Shown: piece by piece, positions 55,918 to 64,000 of the stretch | How positions within the stretch are numbered: position 1 is the first letter of the stretch | Layout of the letters: every line of letters begins with the position of its first letter | Source: Burkholderiales bacterium | Lineage (GTDB): Bacteria; Pseudomonadota; Gammaproteobacteria; Burkholderiales; Casimicrobiaceae | Reading direction: 5' to 3' | Length of the DNA stretch: 64,000 nucleotides | Assembly (NCBI GenBank): GCA_020853025.1 | Contig: JADYZP010000009.1 | Location: 1-64,000, forward strand | The notes under the pieces: generated by a model | Databases searched by the model: none | Told to the model about the DNA's origin: nothing | The model's input: the letters and a program-made list of their open reading frames with translations, nothing else | Translations under genes and position numbers: made by a program

Positions 55918-57603
55918 CTACATCGACGTGTAGTTGGGCCCGCCGCCGCCTTCCGGCGTCACCCAGTGAATGTTCTGCTTCGGGTCCTTGATGTCGCAGG
56001 TCTTGCAGTGCACGCAGTTCTGCGCGTTGATCTGCAGGCGCTTCGCCGGCGCGGCTGTTGTATCGGCGGCGGCGGACGCAGCATCGGCGTCGACGAATTC
56101 GTAGACGCCGGCCGGGCAGTAGCGTGCCTCGGGACCATCGTAGACGCGCAGGTTGACGTCGACCGGAATCGCCGGATTGCGCAGTTGCAGGTGCACCGGC
56201 TGGTCGTCCTCGTGATGGGTGTTGGACAGGAACACCGACGAGAGCTTGTCGAAAGTGAGCACGCCGTCGTATTTCGGGTAGTCGATGCGCGGCATTCCGG
56301 CGGCGGGTTCGAGCGACTCGTGGTCGGCCTTGCCGTGCCGCAGCGTCCACGGCACCAGCGCGCCCATGCCGAGATCATTCAGCCACATGTGTGCGCCGCC
56401 GTGCAGCGAGCCCAGCCACATCCCCCACTTCAGCCCCGGCTTCACGTTGCGCACCTTGTAGAGATCGGCGTAGACCCAGGACTTCCTCCAGGCGTCATCG
56501 AGGTCCGCGACTTCGTCGTGTGCGCGCCCCGCGCCGAGCGCGGCAAACACCGATTCCGCCGCCAGCATGCCGGTCTTCATCGCGTTGTGGCTGCCCTTGA
56601 TCCGCGGCAGGTTGACGAAGCCGGCGGAGCAGCCGATCAGCGCGCCTCCGGCAAAGGCGAGCTTCGGCACCGACTGCAGACCGCCTTCGTTGATTGCACG
56701 CGCGCCGTAGGCCAGGCGCTTGCCGCCGTCGAAGGTTCCGCGGATCGCCGGATGCGTCTTGAAGCGCTGGAATTCATCGTACGGCGACAAATACGGGTTT
56801 TCGTAGTTCAGGTGCACGACAAAGCCGACCGACACGAGTCCATCGTCCAGGTGATAGAGAAAGGATCCGCCGCCGGTGTCGCTGTCGAGCGGCCAGCCCT
56901 GGCTGTGGATGACCAGCCCCTTGTGGTGCCGATCGGGCACAACCTGCCAGAGCTCCTTGATGCCGATGCCGTATTTCTGCGGCTCGACGCCGTCGCGCAG
57001 GTTGAACTTCTTCATCAGCTCCTGCGACAGCGAGCCTCGACAGCCTTCGGCAAACAGCGTGTACTTGGCGTGCAGTTCCATGCCCGGTGCGTATTCCGGC
57101 TTGCGCGTGCCGTCGCGTGCGACACCCATGTCGCCGGTCGCCACACCGCGCACGGCGCCGTGGTCGTCGTAGAGCACCTCGGCCGCCGGAAAGCCCGGGT
57201 AGATCTCCACCCCCAGCGCCTCGGCCTGCTGCGCCAGCCAACGGCAGACGTTGCCCAGGCTGACGACGTAGTTGCCGTGGTTGCTCATCAGCGGCGGTAG
57301 CGCCCAATTTGGAATGCGGCGCGCGTCCTGCGCCGTGAGCAGCAGGAAACGGTCTTCGGTCACCGCGGTATGCAGCGGGGCGCCGCGCGATGGCCAATCC
57401 GGCAGCAGCTCGTTCAGGCCCTTGGGATCGACCACCGCGCCGGAGAGGATGTGCGCGCCGACCTCCGACCCCTTTTCCAGGATGCAGACAGAAACGTCGC
57501 GCTGTCCGGCGGCTGCGAGTTGCTTCAGGCGAATCGCCGCAGCGAGCCCCGACGGGCCGCCGCCGACGATCACGACATCGTATTCCATGGCTTCGCGGGT
57601 CAT
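55918..57603 (-). CDS. Electron transfer flavoprotein-ubiquinone oxidoreductase
   Basis: A 561-residue ETF-QO. The N-terminal FAD site is V-V-I-V-G-G-G-P-S-G-L-A-A. Ubiquinone-domain motifs include G-C-S-A-G-F-V-N-L-P-R-I-K-G-S-H-N-A-M. The C-terminal 4Fe-4S cluster has C-P-A-G-V-Y-E-F with C-V-H-C-K-T-C-D-I-K-D-P. It moves electrons from reduced ETF to the quinone pool at the membrane, completing the etfBA/acyl-CoA dehydrogenase set upstream. The ATG at 57603 is chosen by similarity; sequence upstream in frame overlaps the divergent promoter region. Confidence 0.96.
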   Translation of the reverse strand: MTREAMEYDVVIVGGGPSGLAAAIRLKQLAAAGQRDVSVCILEKGSEVGAHILSGAVVDPKGLNELLPDWPSRGAPLHTAVTEDRFLLLTAQDARRIPNWALPPLMSNHGNYVVSLGNVCRWLAQQAEALGVEIYPGFPAAEVLYDDHGAVRGVATGDMGVARDGTRKPEYAPGMELHAKYTLFAEGCRGSLSQELMKKFNLRDGVEPQKYGIGIKELWQVVPDRHHKGLVIHSQGWPLDSDTGGGSFLYHLDDGLVSVGFVVHLNYENPYLSPYDEFQRFKTHPAIRGTFDGGKRLAYGARAINEGGLQSVPKLAFAGGALIGCSAGFVNLPRIKGSHNAMKTGMLAAESVFAALGAGRAHDEVADLDDAWRKSWVYADLYKVRNVKPGLKWGMWLGSLHGGAHMWLNDLGMGALVPWTLRHGKADHESLEPAAGMPRIDYPKYDGVLTFDKLSSVFLSNTHHEDDQPVHLQLRNPAIPVDVNLRVYDGPEARYCPAGVYEFVDADAASAAADTTAAPAKRLQINAQNCVHCKTCDIKDPKQNIHWVTPEGGGGPNYTSM

Positions 57604-57654
57604 TCTCGTCGCTTTTGCATTGTGTTGCGGCGCACCTCGACAGCGGGCAGCCAT

Positions 57655-57660
57655 TATAAT
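57655..57660 (+). promoter_or_regulatory. Candidate -10 element before the thioesterase gene
   Basis: The palindromic ATTATAAT (57653-57660) reads TATAAT on both strands. It lies between divergent ETF-QO and thioesterase genes and could serve either. No good -35 is seen on either strand. Confidence 0.35.
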
Positions 57661-57683
57661 CGGCAGTTGCACACAGCACTGCC

Positions 57684-57717
57684 CATGACGCATCCCCGCC
57701 CATGACGCATCCGCGCC
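57684..57717 (+). repeat. 17-bp tandem duplication covering the thioesterase start codon
   Basis: The 17-nt unit CATGACGCATCCCCGCC is followed directly by a second copy with one change (13th base C to G). Each copy carries an ATG. The first starts a six-codon frame (M-T-H-P-R-P) whose TGA overlaps the second ATG, the real gene start. Confidence 0.8.
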
Positions 57718-58118
57718 TTCTGGTTCACACGTCGGTACAAGCCATGCGCTGGGGCGACATGGACGCGCTCGGCCATGTCAACAACACCGTCTATTTCCGC
57801 TACATGGAGCAGGCGCGCATGGAATGGCTGTTCGCGCAAACACGCTCGGGCAGCGGCTACGACGACGGGCGCGGGCCGGTCATCGTCAACGCCAGCTGCA
57901 ATTTCCTGCTGCCGCTGGTCTATCCGGGCGACGTCGAGGTGCGCATGTATCTCGGCAGTCCGGGTCGCTCGAGCGTCGGCAGCTACTACGACGTCATTGC
58001 CGACGGGAAAAAGTATGCAGACGGCGCGGCGAAGATCGTCTGGATCGACGTCGGAACCGGTCGCCCGACACCGTTGCCCGAATCGATCGCGGCGCCGTTG
58101 CGCGACCTCGCGGCGTAG
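57702..58118 (+). CDS. Acyl-CoA thioesterase (4-hydroxybenzoyl-CoA thioesterase family)
   Basis: A 138-residue hotdog thioesterase. The catalytic motif is W-G-D-M-D-A-L-G-H-V-N-N-T-V-Y-F with the family aspartate. N-A-S-C-N-F-L-L-P-L-V-Y-P-G-D follows. It should hydrolyse an acyl-CoA in the cytoplasm. The start codon lies in the second copy of a tandem duplication. The acyl substrate is unknown; neighbouring fatty-acid oxidation genes fit. Confidence 0.88.
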   Translation: MTHPRLLVHTSVQAMRWGDMDALGHVNNTVYFRYMEQARMEWLFAQTRSGSGYDDGRGPVIVNASCNFLLPLVYPGDVEVRMYLGSPGRSSVGSYYDVIADGKKYADGAAKIVWIDVGTGRPTPLPESIAAPLRDLAA

Positions 58119-58124
58119 CCGACC

Positions 58125-58286
58125 ATGCCCGGCAGCCTATGGGAGCCGTCACCGGAGCGCATCGCGCAGGCGAACATCACCGCCTTCGCTGCGGCGATCG
58201 AGGCCAGGCATGGCGTCGATGCCGACAGCGACGCCAATCGCGAAGCGCTGGAACAGTATCGCGATCGCGATGAACTCAAGACCTAA
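58125..58286 (+). pseudogene. N-terminal remnant of an acetoacetyl-CoA synthetase
   Basis: A 53-codon frame starting 6 nt after the thioesterase stop. The first 33 residues (M-P-G-S-L-W-E-P-S-P-E-R-I-A-Q-A-N-I then T-A-F-A-A-A-I-E-A-R-H-G-V-D) match the beginning of acetoacetate-CoA ligases. After that the likeness stops and a stop codon follows 20 residues later. The remaining 600 or so residues of that enzyme are absent; the isochorismatase gene begins 18 nt on. It may instead be a small gene that captured this start. Confidence 0.6.
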
Positions 58287-58304
58287 GACCGCTCGATCGC
58301 GGCC

Positions 58305-58847
58305 ATGCTGATCGACGCGCAACGCTCGGTGCTGCTCGTCGTCGACCTGCAGGAGAAGATGCTGCCAGCCATCGCCGACCACGAGACTCTCCTCGCCAAC
58401 GCGACCTGGTTGATTCGCGCCGCGCGCAGGATCGGCGTGCCCGTCGCAGCGGTCGAGCAGTATCCACAGGGATTGGGTCCGCTGGTGCCGGCGGTCCGCG
58501 AGCTGGTCGGCGCGGACGCGATCGCCGCCAAGACGCACTTCTCGTGTGTGGCCGAGCGTTGCCTTGCCCGGTTGCCCGGATGCGAGCGCGCGCAGATCGT
58601 GGTCATCGGTACCGAAGCCCACGTCTGCGTGATGCAGTCGGTGCTGGATCTGCGCACCGCAGGAAGGGAAGTCTTCGTCGTCGCCGACGCGGTCGGCTCG
58701 CGGCGGGCGCTCGACCGCGATCTGGCGCTCGCGCGCATGCGCGACGAAGGCGTACGCATCGTCACCCGCGAAATGGCGGTGTTCGAGTGGCTGCGCGAAG
58801 GGGCAACGCCGCTGTTCCGCGACGTCAACCGGGAATTCCTGCGCTAG
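58305..58847 (+). CDS. Isochorismatase-family cysteine hydrolase
   Basis: A 180-residue isochorismatase-fold hydrolase. The triad candidates are the Asp in L-L-V-V-D-L-Q-E-K-M, the Lys in A-A-K-T-H-F-S, and the Cys in G-T-E-A-H-V-C-V-M-Q. The close match to the YcaC/hydrolase branch (L-P-A-I, V-E-Q-Y-P-Q-G-L-G) is clear. The substrate is not known; members act on amides, isochorismate or nicotinamide-like compounds. Confidence 0.88.
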   Translation: MLIDAQRSVLLVVDLQEKMLPAIADHETLLANATWLIRAARRIGVPVAAVEQYPQGLGPLVPAVRELVGADAIAAKTHFSCVAERCLARLPGCERAQIVVIGTEAHVCVMQSVLDLRTAGREVFVVADAVGSRRALDRDLALARMRDEGVRIVTREMAVFEWLREGATPLFRDVNREFLR

Positions 58848-58937
58848 GATGAAACGTCCCCCACGCTCGCCACGCTCGCTGCGCCCAAAGGAGCGCATCA
58901 GTTCCTTGGGTGGCGAGACGCGCCCTAAAATGCCGAC

Positions 58938-59900
58938 ATGAGCCTCGTCGCCATACTCGTCGCACTCGCGCTCGAACAATGGCGGGCCTTCGATTGGCGC
59001 TCCGGCGCCGAGCGCGGCTTCGTCCAGTACGCGCGCACGCTGGAGCGCAACTTCAACGGCGGCACGCGCCAGCATGGCGTTTACGCGATACTGGCGGCAC
59101 TGGTGCCGCCGGTGCTTCTCGTCGGAACCGCGTACTGGCTGGCCGACGCTGCGCATCCGCTGTTGGGCATGCTGGTCAACGTCGTCGTGCTTTATTTCCT
59201 GATGGGCTTTCGCCGCTTCAGTCACGCGATCTCGGCGATCGTCGTGGCGTTGCAGACGGGTGACCTCGCCGCTGCACGCCGCGCGCTCGCGACCTGGCGG
59301 GGCGGCTCCTCCGCGGATTTCGCCAGTTCCGACATCGCGCGGCTGGCGATCGAGCGTGGCCTCGTCGATGCCTATAGGCAGGTGGTCGCCGTGCTGTTCT
59401 GGTTCGTCGTGCTGCCGGGACCGGCCGGAGCGGTCCTCTACCGGGCGGCCGCACTGCTCGCCGAGGAGTGGCAGGGCCCGGTGCCGGGAGTCGAGCCGTC
59501 GCCGCTCGTGCAGTCACGCAACGAGTTCGGATTGCCGGCGCGGGGGCTGCTGGCGGTTCTCGACTGGATCCCGGTACGCCTTACGGCATTATCGTTCGCC
59601 GTCGTCGGCGATTTCGAGGACGCGGTGGCGTGCTGGCGCACGCAGGCCTCACGCTGGGCGACGCACGACGGCGGCACGGCGATCGGCATCCTGCTCGCGT
59701 CCGGCGGTGGCGCGCTGGGTGTGCAGCTGGGTGGCATGCTGCCGTCACTGGCGGGCGATCCCGACGTCCGGCCGGACCTGGGACTTGGCGACCCGGTCGA
59801 GCCCGAAGTGCTGCCGTCTGCCGTGGGTCTCGTCTGGCGGGCGCTGGTGTTGTGGCTGCTGCTGATCCTGCTGCTGACGATCGCCAATCTCGCGCCGTAG
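58938..59900 (+). CDS. CobD/CbiB-family integral membrane protein
   Basis: A 320-residue membrane protein with helices at the N-terminus, about residues 50-95, 145-185 and the C-terminus. It resembles the CobD/CbiB/AmpE superfamily (Q-W-R-A-F-D-W, R-R-F-S-H-A-I, S-R-N-E-F-G-L-P-A-R-G-L-L-A-V-L-D-W-I-P-V-R-L-T-A). True CbiB makes cobinamide, but no other cobalamin gene is here; a lone member of this kind is common in Betaproteobacteria and its role is not defined. Confidence 0.82.
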   Translation: MSLVAILVALALEQWRAFDWRSGAERGFVQYARTLERNFNGGTRQHGVYAILAALVPPVLLVGTAYWLADAAHPLLGMLVNVVVLYFLMGFRRFSHAISAIVVALQTGDLAAARRALATWRGGSSADFASSDIARLAIERGLVDAYRQVVAVLFWFVVLPGPAGAVLYRAAALLAEEWQGPVPGVEPSPLVQSRNEFGLPARGLLAVLDWIPVRLTALSFAVVGDFEDAVACWRTQASRWATHDGGTAIGILLASGGGALGVQLGGMLPSLAGDPDVRPDLGLGDPVEPEVLPSAVGLVWRALVLWLLLILLLTIANLAP

Positions 59901-59945
59901 CACGCTGCGGGCGACTTTTGGGGTAGCGTCCCGATTGCGGATCGG

Positions 59946-60869
59946 TCAGCGTGCCTTGCCGCGCGCGAAATTCGCTTCGGCCTGCAATGTGTGCAACAGC
60001 CGCAGGCGGTGGGGCGCGATGCGCCCGGCAACCACGGCTTCGGTCACCGCGCAGCCGGGCTCCGCGTCGTGGCGGCAGTCGCGAAAGCGGCAATGGCCCA
60101 GATGCGGGCGGATCTCGACAAAGGCCTCCGCGATTCGTGCCGGCTCGAGTTGCGCCAGGCCGAAGATCTTCATGCCGGGTGAATCGACGATCCACGTGTC
60201 GCGGCCGAGCGCGGGCAAAGGATAGAGCGTCGTCGACGTCGTCGTGTGGCGACCTGCGCCAAGAGAGTCGGATACGTCGGCGGTGCGCACGCCGGCTTCC
60301 GGCAGCAGCGCGTTGATCAGTGTTGACTTTCCCATGCCTGACTGTCCTACCAGCACCGTGCGCTGATCGGCAAGCCAGTCGAGCGCCGGTGCCGGGTCCG
60401 CGATGGCCGCGAGTTCGACGATTCCGCAGCCGAGTGCCGCGAACGGCGCCAGGCGCTTGCGAAGCACCTCGAATCCGGGCAGATCTGACTTGTTGGCAAA
60501 AAGAACGAAGCGGCAGTCGGTGCTTTCGGCGGCGATCATCCAGCGATCGATCAGCTCTTCGTCGAGCGAAATATCCGGAGCGACCACACCTGCGATCTGC
60601 GTGACGTTGGCCGCGAGCAGCTTGTCTTTGAACGCGTCGGAGCGGTAGACGAGATTGCTCCGCGCGGCGACCGATTCGATGGCGCCGCCACCGGCCACGC
60701 GGCGGATTTCCACCCGGTCGCCGACCGCGACCTGCAGCGACCGGCCCTTCAGCACGCAGGCGACACGCTCGCCGTCGGCCAGCGCGACGACGAAGTGGCG
60801 CCGGTAGGCGGCAACCACGAGGCCTGGTGTCGGAGACGCCGCGTCGGAACGCGTCGCGCGTCGCGTCAA
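59946..60869 (-). CDS. rsgA: Ribosome small-subunit GTPase RsgA
   Basis: A 307-residue circularly permuted GTPase. An N-terminal OB fold is followed by N-K-S-D-L (G4), then the P-loop G-Q-S-G-M-G-K-S-T, T-S-T-T (G2) and D-S-P-G-M (G3), and a zinc knuckle C-R-F-R-D-C-R-H...C. It helps 30S maturation. It starts at a TTG that overlaps the pterin dehydratase stop (TTGA); no ATG or GTG fits. Confidence 0.93.
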   Translation of the reverse strand: MTRRATRSDAASPTPGLVVAAYRRHFVVALADGERVACVLKGRSLQVAVGDRVEIRRVAGGGAIESVAARSNLVYRSDAFKDKLLAANVTQIAGVVAPDISLDEELIDRWMIAAESTDCRFVLFANKSDLPGFEVLRKRLAPFAALGCGIVELAAIADPAPALDWLADQRTVLVGQSGMGKSTLINALLPEAGVRTADVSDSLGAGRHTTTSTTLYPLPALGRDTWIVDSPGMKIFGLAQLEPARIAEAFVEIRPHLGHCRFRDCRHDAEPGCAVTEAVVAGRIAPHRLRLLHTLQAEANFARGKAR

Positions 60870-61219
60870 GCGAATAACCGCTCGGCCTTCGCCGCGCAGA
60901 TGATGTCGTTGTGCGTCACGCCGCCCGCGTCGTGCGTCGAGAAAGCGACGGTGCAGCGGCTGTAGTGAACGGACAGCTCCGGGTGATGGTCCTCCCGGTG
61001 CGCGATCCACGCCAGTGCGTTCACGAAGGCGATCGTCGCGTGGTAATCGGTGAAGCTGAACTCGCGGGCGATGCGGTTGCCGTCCTGCGTCCATCCCGGC
61101 AGCGTTTTCAGGTGTGCGGCGAGTTCGTCGGTGCCGAGTCGCGGCGCACCCGGCCGACAGCGCATCGACGCCAGCGCCAGCAGGCGGGTACCGAGCACCG
61201 GTCGATCGGCTTCGTTCAT
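60866..61219 (-). CDS. 4a-hydroxytetrahydrobiopterin dehydratase
   Basis: A 117-residue pterin-4a-carbinolamine dehydratase. The catalytic histidine motif is R-E-D-H-H-P-E-L-S-V and the C-terminal S-T-H-D-A-G-G-V-T-H-N-D is typical. It recycles pterin cofactor, usually for phenylalanine hydroxylase. The ATG overlaps the M48 stop and its stop overlaps the rsgA TTG, so three genes are coupled. Confidence 0.92.
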   Translation of the reverse strand: MNEADRPVLGTRLLALASMRCRPGAPRLGTDELAAHLKTLPGWTQDGNRIAREFSFTDYHATIAFVNALAWIAHREDHHPELSVHYSRCTVAFSTHDAGGVTHNDIICAAKAERLFA

Positions 61220-62541
61220 CGTGCCTCCACCGCAGCGTTTGGCTCCGCGCGCGCGGCGGCGGACGATTCGGTGCCCGCCAGTGCCTCGATATGCGCGATA
61301 CGGATCGCCGCCGGAGGGTGCGAATCGTAGAAAGCGGAATGCCATGGATCGGGGGTGAGTGTGGCCGCGTTGTCCTCGTAGAGCTTGACCAGCGCGAGTA
61401 CGAGCGACGCGGCCGACGCCTGCGTGGTCGCGAAGGTATCGGCCTCGAATTCGTGGCGGCGCGAATAGAGTGCCGATAGCGGCTCCAGCAGCAGCGTGAA
61501 CACCGGCAGTGCGAGCAGGAAGAGTTCCAGAGCCACGCCCGGTCGCGCCATCGCGACCGGCAGCATGGCTTCCGGAATCCCGAGTCCGCCGTAGAACCAC
61601 GGTGCACCCGCCAGGTACGCGAGCAGTGCGAGGATCGCCAGAGATAACGCCGCCGACCAGGCGATGCGCTTGGCCACGTGCCGCAGCTTGTGGTGCCCGA
61701 GTTCGTGCGCCAGCACCGCTTCGACCTCGTCGGGCGCCAGCCGCGCGAGCAGCGTGTCGAAGAACACGATGCGCTTCGCCTTGCCGAACCCGGTGAAGTA
61801 CGCGTTGCCGTGTCCCGAGCGTTTCGAACCGTCCATCACGAACAGTCCGGCGCTGCGGAAGCCGCAGCGCGCGAGCAGCGCCTCGACGCGCTCGCGTGCG
61901 GCTTCGTCGCGCATCGGCGTAAATTTGTTGAACAACGGCGCGATCAGCGTTGGATAGACAATGAGGATCAGCAGCTGGAACGCCATCCACGTGATCCACG
62001 CCCACAGCCACCACTCGCGGCCCGCCACGCGCATCAGCCAGAGGATTAGCACCAATAGCGGCAGGCCCAGCACCAGTGCCACCGCCAGTCCCTTGGCGAG
62101 GTCGGCGAGCCACAATCGCAGCGACATCCGGTTGAAGCCGAAGCGCTCCTCGATACGGAACGTGTGCCACCACGAGAACGGTAGGTTGACCACGCCGTAG
62201 ACGACACCGGCGACGCCGAACAGAGCGACGTCGCGCCAAAGCGGGCTCACGGGCAGCGTTTCGGTCCAGGCCACGATCACCGCCAGCCCACCGCCCAGCG
62301 TCATCGCCAGCAGCAGTGCGGCGTCGACCACCGCCTGCAGCATCGACAGCCGTTGCCGAGCGATCGTGTAGTCGGCCGCCTTCTGGTGCGCCGCGACGCC
62401 GATGCGTGCGGCAAAGGGACCGGGCACGGACTCGCGATGCGCGAGGACGTGCGCGATCTGCCGCCGCGCGAGCCAAAGACGCACGAGGAGCGACGCCGAC
62501 AGCACGAGTACGAAGAGGGCAGTGAAGGCGGCGGCGGTCAC
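61216..62541 (-). CDS. M48-family membrane metallopeptidase (Ste24-like)
   Basis: A 441-residue membrane zinc peptidase. The zinc motif is [11 protein letters not shown], with the third ligand in H-E-F-E-A-D. About six to seven helices and the N-terminal extension ([16 protein letters not shown]) match the CAAX-protease-like M48A group. A GTG at 62541 gives a natural N-terminal helix. An ATG at 62610, overlapping the divergent orn start codon, would add 23 residues; I consider it less likely. Confidence 0.88.
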   Translation of the reverse strand: MTAAAFTALFVLVLSASLLVRLWLARRQIAHVLAHRESVPGPFAARIGVAAHQKAADYTIARQRLSMLQAVVDAALLLAMTLGGGLAVIVAWTETLPVSPLWRDVALFGVAGVVYGVVNLPFSWWHTFRIEERFGFNRMSLRLWLADLAKGLAVALVLGLPLLVLILWLMRVAGREWWLWAWITWMAFQLLILIVYPTLIAPLFNKFTPMRDEAARERVEALLARCGFRSAGLFVMDGSKRSGHGNAYFTGFGKAKRIVFFDTLLARLAPDEVEAVLAHELGHHKLRHVAKRIAWSAALSLAILALLAYLAGAPWFYGGLGIPEAMLPVAMARPGVALELFLLALPVFTLLLEPLSALYSRRHEFEADTFATTQASAASLVLALVKLYEDNAATLTPDPWHSAFYDSHPPAAIRIAHIEALAGTESSAAARAEPNAAVEAR

Positions 62542-62608
62542 GGTCGGGGGGAGGCGGCGTGCGACGGGCGTGCGACAATCCGGGAGATTCAATTCTACGC
62601 CACCGCTC

Positions 62609-63154
62609 ATGCCCCAAGACGCCAACCATCTGATCTGGATCGACATGGAGATGACCGGGCTGGTCCCCGATCGCGACCGCATCATCGAGGTCGCGCTGGT
62701 CATTACCGATAACAACCTCGCCACCGTTGCCGAAGCGCCGGTGTGGGTCGTCCACCAGGACGACGCGGTGCTCGAGGGCATGGACTCGTGGAACCAGGGC
62801 ACGCACGGCAAGAGCGGACTCATCAGTCGTGTCAAGGCATCCACCGACGACGAGGCCGCGGTCGAGGAGCAGGCGCTCGCGTTCCTGCGACAGCACGTTC
62901 CGGCCAAGGCGTCGCCGATGTGCGGCAACTCGATCTGCCAGGACCGCCGCTTTCTCGCGCGCTGGATGCCGCAGCTGGAGGACTGGTTTCACTACCGCAA
63001 TCTCGACGTGTCGACGCTGAAGGAGTTGTGCCGGCGCTGGAAGCCGGACCTGATGAAGGGCATCCCCAAGGAAGGCAGGCACGAGGCGCTGGCCGACGTT
63101 CACGAATCGATCGTCGAAATGAAGTACTACCGCGAGCACCTGCTGCGGCCGTAG
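62609..63154 (+). CDS. orn: Oligoribonuclease
   Basis: A 181-residue DEDDh exonuclease that degrades 2-5 nt RNA and pGpG. Motifs: W-I-D-M-E-M-T-G-L (Exo I), [11 protein letters not shown] (Exo II) and [11 protein letters not shown] (Exo III with His). Orn is essential in many bacteria and ends c-di-GMP breakdown, of interest given the DSF-type cluster nearby. It is divergent from the M48 gene. Confidence 0.97.
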   Translation: MPQDANHLIWIDMEMTGLVPDRDRIIEVALVITDNNLATVAEAPVWVVHQDDAVLEGMDSWNQGTHGKSGLISRVKASTDDEAAVEEQALAFLRQHVPAKASPMCGNSICQDRRFLARWMPQLEDWFHYRNLDVSTLKELCRRWKPDLMKGIPKEGRHEALADVHESIVEMKYYREHLLRP

Positions 63155-63168
63155 CCAAAGTCGACTCG

Positions 63169-63738
63169 ATGAAATTCTGCAGTCACTGCGGAGAAGCCAG
63201 GCTCGAATTGCGCGTGCCCGAAGGCGACACGCATCGGCGGCTGGTCTGCGCAGGCTGCGGCACGATCCACTACCAGAATCCCAAAGTCGTCGTTGGTTGC
63301 CTGCCGGAGTGGAAGGGCCAGGTGCTGCTGTGCAGGCGCGCGATCGAACCGCGCTATGGACTGTGGACGCTGCCCGCCGGCTTTCTCGAAAACGGCGAGA
63401 CCGTCACCGCCGGCGCGCTGCGCGAGACCGTGGAGGAAGCACACGCACGCGTCGAGATCATCGATCTGTACACGCTGATCAGTCTGCCGCAGATCGGACA
63501 GGTCTACATGATGTTCCGCGCGCACCTCAAGGACCTCGACTTCGGTCCGGGCAGCGAGAGCCTCGAAGTCACGCTCTGCGCCGAGGCGGACGTTCCGTGG
63601 GAGTCGATCGCGTTTCGCACCATTGCGCGCACGCTGCGCAACTACTTCCTCGATCGCAGGAGCGGGCATTTTCCGCTGCGCGTGTCGGCGCTCGAACGTC
63701 CCCTGCCGCTGCCACCCGACCTGCGCGGGGCAGGGTAG
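63169..63738 (+). CDS. NUDIX hydrolase with zinc ribbon
   Basis: A 189-residue Nudix enzyme. The N-terminal zinc ribbon is C-S-H-C-G and C-A-G-C-G; the Nudix box is G-F-L-E-N-G-E-T-V then R-E-T-V-E-E-A, with Ala in the last Gly position. It starts 14 nt after orn with a possible shared transcript. It is NudC-like in layout, but the NADH-pyrophosphatase SQPWPFPxS motif is not seen, so the nucleotide substrate is open. Confidence 0.88.
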   Translation: MKFCSHCGEARLELRVPEGDTHRRLVCAGCGTIHYQNPKVVVGCLPEWKGQVLLCRRAIEPRYGLWTLPAGFLENGETVTAGALRETVEEAHARVEIIDLYTLISLPQIGQVYMMFRAHLKDLDFGPGSESLEVTLCAEADVPWESIAFRTIARTLRNYFLDRRSGHFPLRVSALERPLPLPPDLRGAG

Positions 63739-63773
63739 CGCTTTTGCGGCGCGACTACCGACCTCTCGCGCAC

Positions 63774-64000
63774 CTACTGCCCGGGCGGTTCGTAGGCCTC
63801 CCGCGCGCGGCATGGTCCCAGCACCGTGAGCACGACAATGGCATGGCGCAGGTCGGCTTCGGAGTGGAAGAATCGGGAACGGGTAACATGGCGCGAGGTC
63901 AACGGCGCCGCCGCGGATGCCGCTGCCTCCTGCTTGCGCATGTCGGCGACTTCCGGCATCTCGTCGTCCGCGGCTGCCACCGCTTGCGTCTGTTGCACAG
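63774..64000 (-). CDS. Hypothetical protein, C-terminal fragment
   Basis: A frame open from the right edge to a TAG at 63774, giving at least 75 residues. The sequence is Ala/Glu-rich, with R-S-R-F-F-H-S-E-A-D-L-R-H-A-I-V-V-L-T-V near the end. I recognise no family. It may be the end of a larger gene beyond the window, or chance. Confidence 0.35.
   Translation of the reverse strand, partial: VQQTQAVAAADDEMPEVADMRKQEAAASAAAPLTSRHVTRSRFFHSEADLRHAIVVLTVLGPCRAREAYEPPGQ

Noticed and set aside
58938..59900. Cobalamin biosynthesis gene cbiB
   Set aside because: No other cobalamin gene is present and the sequence is a divergent member of the superfamily, so I give no symbol.

Overview
The window reads as chromosome of a high-GC, free-living betaproteobacterium. 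The evidence is the gene neighbourhoods: a pilS-pilR pair beside a PP0621-type zinc-ribbon protein, a yciB-bolA-ppiC block, the aat-bpt pair, a Bug/TctAB-type uptake system, and a PhaM-like polyhydroxyalkanoate granule protein. GTG and TTG starts and 4-nt stop/start overlaps are common. I see no insertion sequence, phage gene or CRISPR array. One tRNA (Arg, CCT) is present.

Layout. 1-12 kb: an outward-running secreted serine hydrolase with a haemagglutinin-like tail, a PHB-depolymerase-type esterase, an M23 peptidase, class I aldolase, msrB-msrA, a Bug receptor / CoA-transferase / HMG-CoA lyase-type catabolic set, an MFS exporter and SelO. 12-16 kb: an Rsb-like partner-switching module (STAS, ATPase, cNMP-domain PP2C phosphatase) and a gamma-glutamyltransferase. 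16-28 kb: TctA/TctB, ppiC-bolA-yciB, ampD, pilR-pilS, a GlcD-type oxidase, PhaM, a PEBP protein and an M61 peptidase.

28.4-42.2 kb is a nitrogen-respiration island. haoA (octahaem hydroxylamine oxidoreductase) and haoB lie behind a perfect FNR-type box. Convergent to them is a nitrate reductase operon: a membrane dihaem cytochrome c, narG, an FKBP-type isomerase, narH, narJ and narI. A PAS/GAF/BTAD regulator lies upstream of that operon. No amo genes, cytochrome c554, cM552 or narK are in the window.

44.1-51.0 kb holds what I consider the most novel unit. A DSF-synthase (RpfF) homologue with both catalytic glutamates is followed by a FabF-like ketosynthase. Convergent to them is an operon of a FabZ-fold protein whose catalytic His is Gln, an alpha/beta hydrolase, an RpfC-like hybrid kinase and a dedicated acyl carrier protein. 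The rpfF-like gene has a recognisable sigma70-type promoter with a perfect 17-bp palindrome at the predicted start of transcription. It looks like a self-contained fatty-acid-signal synthesis and sensing module.

51-64 kb: electron-transfer flavoprotein (etfBA), an acyl-CoA dehydrogenase and ETF-ubiquinone oxidoreductase for fatty-acid oxidation, a ROK sugar kinase, a thioesterase, a remnant of an acetoacetyl-CoA synthetase, an isochorismatase-fold hydrolase, a CobD/CbiB-family membrane protein, rsgA, a pterin dehydratase, an M48 peptidase, orn and a Nudix hydrolase.
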